The notes under the pieces are model-generated. The model searched no databases. It was not told where the DNA came from and saw nothing but the letters and a program-made list of their open reading frames with translations. The position numbers were made by a program, and so were the translations under genes. Shown piece after piece: positions 26,425 to 33,667 of a stretch of 50,935 nt of DNA. This DNA comes from Acetobacter sp. DsW_063 (GTDB lineage: Bacteria; Pseudomonadota; Alphaproteobacteria; Acetobacterales; Acetobacteraceae), in contig NZ_JOPL01000070.1 of NCBI RefSeq assembly GCF_002153745.1, positions 1 to 50,935 on the forward strand. The letters are read 5' to 3'. Position 1 is the first letter of the stretch. Each line of letters begins with the position of its first letter.

Positions 26425-27314
26425 ACGGAGGAGCGGTTCATGTCATCGGCGCGGGCGGGCGTTCTGGCGCGGCGCTATGTAAGGCGCTGCTCGCGCAGGG
26501 GCGAGCCGTTGTGCCCGTGGTCCGGGACGACGAGCGCTATCGGCGCGGGTTAGCGCGCGCGGGCGTGGCCCCGGCGGGTGAGGGCGTGCTGCGAGAGGCT
26601 CGGTTCGCGGATCTCGAAGCGTCTCTTCCGCCGTTGCGCCGTGCGCTTGCCGATGCGACGACTGTCGTTTGCACCGCGCATGCGCGTAATGTTCCGGTCG
26701 TTCTTTCCTGCATGCCTGAGCGTGCGCAACTGGTGTGTCTTGGCAGCACGCGGAAGTTCACCCGCTGGCCTGATGCTCATGGCGATGGGGTGTTGCGCGG
26801 TGAACGAGCACTGCTGGAGTCTGGCCGTCCCGGTGTCATCCTGCACCCGACGATGATCTATGGAGCAGAAGGCGAGAACAACGTGCAGCGTCTCGCCGCG
26901 CTCTTGCGGCTTTTGCCTGTTGTGCCGCTTCCTGCTGGCGGGCGAGCATTGGTGCAGCCGATTCATCAGAGTGACGTCACGGCGAGCGTTCTGGCGGCGA
27001 TCGACATCGACTGGCGCGGGCCGAAAGCCATCGTGATCGCGGGCGCCGCGCCTGTTTCCTATCGCGACTTCGTCCGGATGGTGGCGGACGCGGCGGGCGT
27101 CCGGCGTCGACCAGTGCTGTCCGTGCCCGCTGCGCCTCTGATCGCCCTGGCAGGCGTGACGCGGGCAATTCCCGGTGCGCCGGATATCGGCGGAGCCGAA
27201 GTCCGAAGGCTGCTTGAAGATAAGGCGTTCAACGTCACGGAGATGCGCGAGCGTTTGGGCGTCACGCCGCTGGCGCTGCAGGAGGGGCTGGAGCGCCTGT
27301 TTGGTGGTCCGTGA
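26421..27314 (+). CDS. NAD(P)-binding protein, NDUFA9/NmrA-like atypical SDR
   Basis: A 297-residue Rossmann protein. The dinucleotide loop is VIGAGGRSG (residues 8-16). The Tyr-Lys catalytic pair of classical SDRs is absent, but HPTMIYG sits in the usual place, as in the complex-I NDUFA9 / NmrA-like atypical group. A C-terminal half (VQPIHQSDVTASV, FVRMVADAAG) resembles the epimerase substrate domain. It may sense or bind NAD(P)H or act as an assembly factor. It is coupled by an ATGA overlap to the upstream envelope protein. Confidence 0.75.
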   Translation: MNGGAVHVIGAGGRSGAALCKALLAQGRAVVPVVRDDERYRRGLARAGVAPAGEGVLREARFADLEASLPPLRRALADATTVVCTAHARNVPVVLSCMPERAQLVCLGSTRKFTRWPDAHGDGVLRGERALLESGRPGVILHPTMIYGAEGENNVQRLAALLRLLPVVPLPAGGRALVQPIHQSDVTASVLAAIDIDWRGPKAIVIAGAAPVSYRDFVRMVADAAGVRRRPVLSVPAAPLIALAGVTRAIPGAPDIGGAEVRRLLEDKAFNVTEMRERLGVTPLALQEGLERLFGGP

Positions 27315-27332
27315 GGCGAAGGGCGATGCTCA

Positions 27333-27357
27333 CCGCGCTAACCGTTGCCGAGCGCGG
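27333..27357 (+). terminator. hairpin after the SDR gene
   Basis: A perfect 7-bp stem (CCGCGCT with AGCGCGG) and an 11-nt loop, followed by CTTATTTGCGATTT. It is a likely terminator of the two-gene transcript. Confidence 0.55.
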
Positions 27358-27688
27358 CTTATTTGCGATTTGATTTTGTATGGTGGCGCATTTATCGGTA
27401 ATGATATTTTTGAAAATTTATTGCCGGTTGTAGCTTTTTTCATTTTATTCCGAGATGTTGCTCCGACGATTGAAAGATCGTTTGAATGACTGCGCACGCT
27501 GCCACTCATGAGTGGGAGTGTTTCATTATAGAAACTAATTCCTATCCACTCGTGCCGGTTAATGGACAAAGTTCCTTATACTTGGTCGCTGAGAGCCTTT
27601 GCGTCCGATCAGTGAATGCTCTTGGTTGGTTACTGTATAAAAAATGACGGCGTAAATTGTGAAAATCACGCTCTTGGTAGGCAGAAAA
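27358..27688. other. AT-rich convergent spacer
   Basis: About 330 bases between convergent genes. It contains a 14-bp perfect palindrome CCACTCATGAGTGG (27502-27515) and a small GTTTC/GAAAC stem just after it. No gene is visible. The composition is much richer in A and T than the flanking genes. Confidence 0.35.
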
Positions 27689-29317
27689 TCACAACGTCTC
27701 GTGCGTGATGCGCCCTCCCACGATGGTCAGGACGCTCTGAAGTGAAGGGAGGTCGTCGGGATCAACTGTGAACGGGTTCGCGGAAAGCGCCGTAAGGTCG
27801 GCGTAGGCGCCCTCGACTATCCGCCCCTCATCCCGGTTGCGTCCCGCGGCGTAGGCCGCGCCTTCGGTATAGGCGTGAAACGCTTCCGGGAATGTTATCG
27901 CCTGCCGTGTCACCCACCCGGCGTCGGCGGGCGCTCCGAGCGGACGACGCAGCACTGCCTTACGGATGCCCTGCTTCGGATCAAGCGGCACTATGGGCCA
28001 GTCGGTGCCAAATGCGAGCCTGGCCCCCGTATCCAGAAGGGCGCGCATCGGAAAGGCGTTTTGCAGGCGTTGCGCTCCGACGCGAGCTTCCCACACACCT
28101 TCCATGCCCATCCAGACGTCGGATGGCGCGATCATGACAGGCTGCATGCTCGCGATGGCGCCGATGCGAGAAAAGCGATCAATATCATTCTGGTAGGGTA
28201 ACTCGACGTGCTCTACGCGCGGCCGCAGACGATGCGATAGCGGCCCGGCGGCTTCAATGGCGTCCAGAGAAAGGGCGATGGCGCCGGGACCGATGGCGTG
28301 GGTCCATGTGGTGAAGCCTGCTTCCATGCCGCGACGGACGGCGTCGATATAGGGTTCTTTCTCCCACAGCAGTGAGCCGGTCAGATCCGGTCGATCAGCA
28401 TAGCCATCCGGCATGGATCCGGTATGGGATTCAAGCACGCCGTCGAGGAAGAATTTCAGCCCGTCGATGCGGAGCATATCCGTGTCATAGGCTGCGCGCA
28501 GCGCAACTGCGTCGCGCAGTCTCGCTTCCGCCATTGAGGGCGGCGCGATTTCCGTCATCATGCCAATCCGGATAGGGAGTTTTCCGGACAACTCCAGATC
28601 GTGCAGCATGGGCAGGAGCGATTCGTCGAAGGCTGCGCTCTGCATCCGGGTCACGCCGCAACGCGCCGCTTCCTGAAACGCTAAATCGAGGCCGCGTCGC
28701 CGATCCTGTTCATTTGCAGCGGGCATGTGGCGGCGGACCAGATCAACGGCGTGCTCCTTGAGCCAGCCCGAGGGGGAACCGTCAGGGCGGCGGACGATCT
28801 CGCCGTTCGGCGGATCGGGAGTCTCGGCGGTGATTCCCGCAATTTCGAGAGCGCGGCTGTTGGCCCAGGCCGCGTGCGCCATGGCGGAAACAAGCAGGAC
28901 CGGCCGGTTGGGAGAGACCGCGTCCAGCATCGCACGGTCGAAGACACCGCCGGGCAGGTCAGGGTAGCCGTAGCTCCATTCGAGCCCGTATATCCAGGGC
29001 GCGTCCGGAGTGGCGGCGGCGCGCGCCGCAACACGTTCCACGATCTCTTGCATGCTACGGGCGTCGCGAAGACCTACCGCAGAGAGGTATTCCGCCGCCA
29101 TTAACACATGAACGTGCACGTCAATGAAGCCGGGCATCAGGAACATGCCGTCCAGATTTCGAATAGTCGTCTCAGGGCGGCATAAGGCGCGGATCTCTTC
29201 CGTCGGGCCGATATGGACGATGCGTCCATTGGATATCCCAACGGCAGCTCCGATCAGGGGCAGGGTGTGCGATCCTGTATGAACCGTGGCGTTGAGAAGG
29301 GCCAGGTCGAGCGTCAT
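27689..29317 (-). CDS. YtcJ-type metal-dependent amidohydrolase
   Basis: A cytosolic TIM-barrel hydrolase of 542 residues from the amidohydrolase-3 group. Metal ligands His68 and His70 lie in FIDVHVH. The bridging lysine is in DGLKFFLDG, two further histidines in WTHAIG and RVEHVE, and the catalytic Asp in FGTDWPI. Members cleave C-N bonds in N-acyl, formamide or cyclic amide compounds; the substrate cannot be read from the sequence. GGGGAAC precedes the ATG. It is divergent from the ArgE-like gene and opens the accessory region with the lyase at its far end. Confidence 0.85.
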   Translation of the reverse strand: MTLDLALLNATVHTGSHTLPLIGAAVGISNGRIVHIGPTEEIRALCRPETTIRNLDGMFLMPGFIDVHVHVLMAAEYLSAVGLRDARSMQEIVERVAARAAATPDAPWIYGLEWSYGYPDLPGGVFDRAMLDAVSPNRPVLLVSAMAHAAWANSRALEIAGITAETPDPPNGEIVRRPDGSPSGWLKEHAVDLVRRHMPAANEQDRRRGLDLAFQEAARCGVTRMQSAAFDESLLPMLHDLELSGKLPIRIGMMTEIAPPSMAEARLRDAVALRAAYDTDMLRIDGLKFFLDGVLESHTGSMPDGYADRPDLTGSLLWEKEPYIDAVRRGMEAGFTTWTHAIGPGAIALSLDAIEAAGPLSHRLRPRVEHVELPYQNDIDRFSRIGAIASMQPVMIAPSDVWMGMEGVWEARVGAQRLQNAFPMRALLDTGARLAFGTDWPIVPLDPKQGIRKAVLRRPLGAPADAGWVTRQAITFPEAFHAYTEGAAYAAGRNRDEGRIVEGAYADLTALSANPFTVDPDDLPSLQSVLTIVGGRITHETL

Positions 29318-29787
29318 GCCTGTGTTCCCCGAAGATAAAGCTTAAGCCCCTTGCGTGCGTCGCGCCCGCTCTCCGGGGTCTGCGTGAGCCTGAGCGATCC
29401 GCATTTCAGGCTCGTATGTGGCCTTGGTTGTATAAGCTTATCGTGACAGCGCCAATCGGGCCGTAATGGGCGACGTCGTCAGAGTGGCGAGCGCGCCAAA
29501 CATTTGGACGATGCGGAAATGCCCTTGCCTGATCCGGATCGTTTGCTGTTATAGAAATGAAGATCGGAACCTGCTCGTTTTCCGCGATTTAAAGCCTTGA
29601 ACAAGGATTGATCGTTTCGTAGGCGTTGGCGCTTATTTTGGCGGCGTTGGCTAGGCGCAGGCGTGTCTCCGCCTCGGAAGTTTCGATGCGTGGGCAATGG
29701 GGGTTGCGTGCATTCTGCCCCGTGCGGCTATGGCCGCACCGGGCGTCGGGGCTCCGGCGCGCCAATGATGTCATGTGAGGCGGCGCG
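29318..29787. promoter_or_regulatory. divergent promoter region of amidohydrolase and ArgE-like genes
   Basis: This 470-base spacer holds both promoters. Two AAGCTT-centred dyads lie about 95 bp apart (near 29337 and 29431, the latter inside ATAAGCTTAT). They may be regulator sites for the nearby LysR protein, though this is weak. No gene was seen. Confidence 0.35.
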
Positions 29788-30957
29788 ATGGAGACGGAGC
29801 ACTCGGATCGGAACACAGCGGCAGGAACGGTGACGTTGCTGGAACGTCTCGTCGCGTTTCCGACTGTATGTCGTCACGATAATCTGGAATTGATCGACTG
29901 GCTCGCCGCCACGCTGACGGAGGCGGGCGCGCGCGTGGAAATCGTTCCGGGGGACGAACCGGGGCGCGCGGGGCTTATCGCAAGCGTCGGTCCTGATCGT
30001 CCGGATGGCCTCGTGTTGTCTGCTCATAGCGACGTGGTGCCCGTCGAAGGGCAGCCATGGACCACCGATCCGTTCTGTCTGACAGAGGCCGACGGCAAGT
30101 TGTTCGGACGCGGCTCAAGCGACATGAAAGGGTTTTTAGCCTGCGCCGTCACGGCGATCCGCGACGCGGCGGCGCGACCGTCCTTGGCTCGGCCGCTGCA
30201 TCTCGCCGTTTCCTATGATGAAGAAATCGGTTGTGTCGGCGTTCATTCGTTGTTGCGACGATTGCGGGAGCGGGAGTTCGCCGCCGCCGGGTGCGTGGTT
30301 GGCGAACCGACCGGGTTAAGGGTCGCTGTCGCGCACAAGGGGAAAGTCGCGGCGCGGATTACGTGTCATGGACAGGCTGCGCATTCGGCCAATCCTGCAC
30401 TGGGTCGCAACGCAATTCTTATGGCTTCGCACATGATTTCCGAAATCGAGGCGATACAGGCGGATATGATCGCGAACGGAAGGCAGGACGCCATGTTCGA
30501 GACGCCGCACAACACCGCGCAGGTTGGGCTTATATCCGGCGGTGTGGCGCTGAATATCGTGCCCGATTTGTGTAACGTTGACTTCGAGATGCGGCTTTTG
30601 CCCGGAGACGCATCAGACGTCTGGATCGAGCGTCTGCGGCGGCAGGCAGAGCGCGTTCAGTGCGAGTTTCCGGGCGGTAGAATCGAGATCGAGGTCATTA
30701 ACGCATACCCGGGCCTCAAGGCCGAGACGGGCTCTGCGACAGGCGCGCTTGTGCTGGCCGCTGCAGGACGTAATGACGTCGTAACTGTGGGATTCGGGAC
30801 GGAAGCCGGGCTGTTTCAGGAAAAACTTGGTCTGGACACGATCATATGTGGTCCGGGGTCGATAGATCGTGCGCACAAGGCGGACGAATACGTCACGCGT
30901 GGCGAACTGGCCGGGTGCGAGAGGTTCCTGTCGAAGCTTGTTGATGCGCTTGTCTGA
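29788..30957 (+). CDS. argE: ArgE-type N-acyl-amino-acid deacylase (acetylornithine deacetylase family, M20)
   Basis: A di-zinc M20 metallohydrolase of 389 residues that removes an N-acyl group from an amino acid. Metal ligands are His80 (SAHSD), Asp112 (GSSDMKG), Glu146 (DEE), Glu173 (GEPT) and a His near the C-terminus (RAHKADEY). Asp82 and Glu145 are the usual catalytic pair. The dimerisation domain carries the HSANPALGRNA block. Its setting among amidohydrolase, DUF1028, RidA and LysR genes suggests a catabolic N-acyl-amino-acid substrate rather than, or in addition to, the arginine pathway. TGAGG precedes the ATG. It faces the LysR gene with 10 nt between stops. Confidence 0.85.
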   Translation: METEHSDRNTAAGTVTLLERLVAFPTVCRHDNLELIDWLAATLTEAGARVEIVPGDEPGRAGLIASVGPDRPDGLVLSAHSDVVPVEGQPWTTDPFCLTEADGKLFGRGSSDMKGFLACAVTAIRDAAARPSLARPLHLAVSYDEEIGCVGVHSLLRRLREREFAAAGCVVGEPTGLRVAVAHKGKVAARITCHGQAAHSANPALGRNAILMASHMISEIEAIQADMIANGRQDAMFETPHNTAQVGLISGGVALNIVPDLCNVDFEMRLLPGDASDVWIERLRRQAERVQCEFPGGRIEIEVINAYPGLKAETGSATGALVLAAAGRNDVVTVGFGTEAGLFQEKLGLDTIICGPGSIDRAHKADEYVTRGELAGCERFLSKLVDALV

Positions 30958-30967
30958 AAGAAACGCG

Positions 30968-31885
30968 TCAGTCGCTGCCAGGCAATTTTTTTCCAGCGAG
31001 CAGCTTGCGGCACACATCGAGAACAGCGCGGCAACGGGCGGTCCGTCGCACTCCGGAGATCGTCGCTATGCCGTAGCGCAGCGGGCGGACGTCGTCTTTC
31101 AGGGCGAGGTAGGCCAGCGCTCTCCCGTCCAGCGCCGCCTTGTTGCGTGGTCGGGCGTTCGCCAGTCCGTAACCGTCGCCGCGCGCTACAAGGCTGCGAA
31201 CAACGTCGATACTGCCGAAACGTCCGGCGATTTTCGGCGACAGAGTCTGCTGACTGAACAGGCCGAGGAAGTAGTCACGCGACAGAGGCAGGTCGAGAAG
31301 GAGAAAGGGCTCGTCGATCAGTTCAGACAGCGAAACGGATTTGCGGCGCGCAAGCCTGTGTGTGGTCGACACCATGACAAAGGGGGGCAGGGTGGCCAGC
31401 GGTTCGAACTGAACGTCCGGCGGGGTGTTGAGATCGTAGGCGAGGCATGCGGAAATTTCCCCTCGTCGCAGACGGTCCACAAGTTCGGCATGGTGCCCGG
31501 CGCTGACGAGAAGCCGTGCGGCCGGATGATGGTTTTCAAACGACTGCAACAGTTCCGGGACGATCAGCGAGTACAGCGTCGTCATGCAGCCGATTTCGAC
31601 CTGACCATTGATCCGGTTGGACAGACCAGCTGCTTCGGCGTCGAATTCCTGTGCATGAAGCAGAAGGCTTTGCGCTTCCCGAAGAAAGCTCTGGCCTTCC
31701 GGCGTCAACGACAATCCGGCGGCGTGATGGCGGATAAAAAGTGGAATGTTGAAAGCCGCTTCCAGTTGGGAAATGGCTGCGGATATGGACGGCTGCGAAA
31801 TGTTGACCTGTCGCGAGGCTGCTGTGATCGAGCCAGTTTCAGCAGCCGCCACGAAATATTCAATTTGTCTCAGGGTGAACCGCAT
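30968..31885 (-). CDS. LysR-family transcriptional regulator
   Basis: A DNA-binding regulator of 305 residues. The N-terminal winged HTH is MRFTLRQIEYFVAAAETGSI then SQPSISAAISQLE, followed by a periplasmic-binding-like effector domain. The frame extends 34 codons upstream, but CGGAG lies 7 nt before the Met at 31885, so that start is chosen. It is divergent from the DUF1028 gene with only 60 bp between starts, the typical LysR arrangement, so it probably controls DUF1028 and perhaps the flanking catabolic genes in response to their substrate. Confidence 0.92.
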   Translation of the reverse strand: MRFTLRQIEYFVAAAETGSITAASRQVNISQPSISAAISQLEAAFNIPLFIRHHAAGLSLTPEGQSFLREAQSLLLHAQEFDAEAAGLSNRINGQVEIGCMTTLYSLIVPELLQSFENHHPAARLLVSAGHHAELVDRLRRGEISACLAYDLNTPPDVQFEPLATLPPFVMVSTTHRLARRKSVSLSELIDEPFLLLDLPLSRDYFLGLFSQQTLSPKIAGRFGSIDVVRSLVARGDGYGLANARPRNKAALDGRALAYLALKDDVRPLRYGIATISGVRRTARCRAVLDVCRKLLAGKKLPGSD

Positions 31886-31945
31886 GGAGTTGCTCCGAAC
31901 GGTCCATCGGGCATGCCGACACCCGTCAATAGAGAGGTATAGAGA

Positions 31946-32623
31946 ATGACGTTTTCCATTGTCGCCCGATGTGAGCGTACGGGTCAATTCGGCGTCGCCG
32001 TCGTTTCGTCATCGCCGGCGGTCGCGGCGCGATGCGCTTTCGCTCGCGCGGGAGTTGGCGCCGTGACGACCCAGAACGTCACCGATCCACGCCTGGGGCC
32101 GAAAGCTCTCGATTTTATCGCAGAGGGATTGTCGGCGGCCGCTGCCCGCGATCGGGTGTCTGCGGCGGCGACCTATGCTGAATTCAGGCAGGTGACCATC
32201 GTGGATGGAAATGGCGAGGGGGCGATATGGTCGGGGGGGCGGACCCTTGGCGTGAACGCGGAAGCTCTGGCGTCTAACGTCGTGTCCGCAGGTAACCTTT
32301 TGGCGAATGACGGCGTCCCGGCAGCGATCGTTGCGGCCTTTGTCGCGTCCGACCCTGAACAGGAGTTGGCTGAAAGGGTTCTACTTGCTTTGGAGGCTGG
32401 CTTGGCTGCGGGCGGCGAAGCAGGCCCCGTGCACTCGGCGGGATTGCAGATCGTCGAGGGGGAGGTGTGGCCGTTGGTGGACTTGCGGATCGACTGGTCA
32501 GAGGCGCCTGTCGCTGATCTGCGCGGCTTGTGGGAGCTGTGGCGACCGCAAATGCGCGATTATCTTAGTCGCGCGCTGAATCCGCTGGGCGCCCCGTCCT
32601 ATGGGGTGCCCGGCGACGAATGA
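31946..32623 (+). CDS. DUF1028 family protein (Ntn-hydrolase-like)
   Basis: A 225-residue protein with the DUF1028 signature: MTFSIVARCERTGQFGVAVVSSSPAVAARC, then VGAVTTQNVTDP and a central IVDGNGEGAIWSG. The fold is related to N-terminal-nucleophile hydrolases and the proteasome beta subunit. In other bacteria the family often sits next to RidA, ArgE-like and amidohydrolase genes, as here, but no reaction is firmly assigned. It is divergent from LysR and followed by RidA about 280 nt later. Confidence 0.88.
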   Translation: MTFSIVARCERTGQFGVAVVSSSPAVAARCAFARAGVGAVTTQNVTDPRLGPKALDFIAEGLSAAAARDRVSAAATYAEFRQVTIVDGNGEGAIWSGGRTLGVNAEALASNVVSAGNLLANDGVPAAIVAAFVASDPEQELAERVLLALEAGLAAGGEAGPVHSAGLQIVEGEVWPLVDLRIDWSEAPVADLRGLWELWRPQMRDYLSRALNPLGAPSYGVPGDE

Positions 32624-32902
32624 ATGAATTTTGTAAAAAATTGTTATTTCGAAATTTACATCGAATTTTCTGATGATAGGCATCGGTAGTCCTTGCTTGG
32701 TCAGAACGATGCGCAACCCTACTGTTCGGATGTTCCGGGCGTCACGCCCGCGCGTTGGCGGCGTATCGCCGGGACACCGTGGCTGTGACGGAGGCGGTGG
32801 TTACTGCTTCGTCAGGCTCGCTTGCCGGGCTGCGTCTGAGACTGTTCAGGTTTAGGCAAGGCGTTCCTGATGAGAGCGTCACTGTCAGGGAAAGACAAGA
32901 GT

Positions 32903-33310
32903 ATGATTCACAAACGCATCCGTCCGTTCAATACGAAAGCCACCTACCCGGAGCAGAGCCTTGATAACGATCTCTGCCAGGCGGTGGTGGCTGGCAAGAC
33001 CATCTATCTGCGCGGGCAGGTTCCTCAGGATCTTGATACGCGCGAAAATGTCGCGGTGGGCGATCCGGAGGGGCAGGCGGAGAAGGTGATGCAGAATATC
33101 GAGTTGCTGCTGCGCGAATGTGGAGCGGAACTCGCGCATATCTGCAAGGTGACAGTGTATCTGACCGATATCCGCCATCGCGAAACGACCTACCGTGTGC
33201 TTGGCAAGTGGATGAAGGGCGTATTTCCGGTTTTCACTGGGCTCGTCGTCGTGGCTCTTGCTCGGCCAGAATGGTTGATTGAGGTGGACGTAATTGCCGA
33301 GCTTCCATAA
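32903..33310 (+). CDS. RidA/YjgF-family protein
   Basis: A 135-residue RidA-family protein. Relatives hydrolyse reactive enamines and imines (such as 2-aminoacrylate) to keto acids and ammonia. IYLRGQVPQD, AEKVMQNIELLLRECGA, KVTVYLTDI and the terminal VVVALARPEWLIEVDVIAELP are visible; the Arg in ALARPEW fits the substrate-carboxylate arginine. Starts at 32870 and 32903 are both possible; AAGG precedes the first, GGGAAAG the second. In this cluster it could clear an imine formed by deamination. Confidence 0.88.
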   Translation: MIHKRIRPFNTKATYPEQSLDNDLCQAVVAGKTIYLRGQVPQDLDTRENVAVGDPEGQAEKVMQNIELLLRECGAELAHICKVTVYLTDIRHRETTYRVLGKWMKGVFPVFTGLVVVALARPEWLIEVDVIAELP

Positions 33311-33667
33311 TCGCGAACGTAGTATTGTATATACAATGCGATGAGTGATTTGTGGTGATCGTCGGCGTTTATCCCATCCAATTTGAGTTCAATTGCGTGG
33401 GCTGATTTCCGGCTCAAAAAGGCGAGTATGGCCCGGCGTCGTCGGCTGCTGAACGTCCCGCGTCTCGCGGGGATTTTGGTGAGTGTTGTAAGATCGCAAC
33501 ATTCAATTTTTGTTCCGAAAATGTTTTGAATTTGGCTTGTCGCCCACATTCCGTATATGCAACCATAATCAATAATGGTTAGCGTCTTTCGGGGCGACGT
33601 TTGCGACGCCGCATGCGGCAGGACATAACTGGCGCATTGGGGCGTCGTGGTGAGGAGTTGCGGCGAG
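33311..33667. promoter_or_regulatory. upstream region of the third TonB receptor
   Basis: A 357-base AT-richer spacer. Besides the palindrome at 33324 it contains AACCAT (33561-33566) facing ATGGTT (33575-33580) and a 12-bp palindrome GCCGCATGCGGC at 33608-33619. A minus-strand 188-codon frame (33190-33756) crosses it but has no domain and runs into RidA and the receptor. Confidence 0.4.
33324..33337. promoter_or_regulatory. 14-bp perfect palindrome, probable operator
   Basis: ATTGTATATACAAT lies 14 bp after the RidA stop and well ahead of the TonB receptor gene. TTGTAT-n-ATACAA resembles GntR/FadR-type operators. Its regulator is not in the window as far as I can see. Confidence 0.45.
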
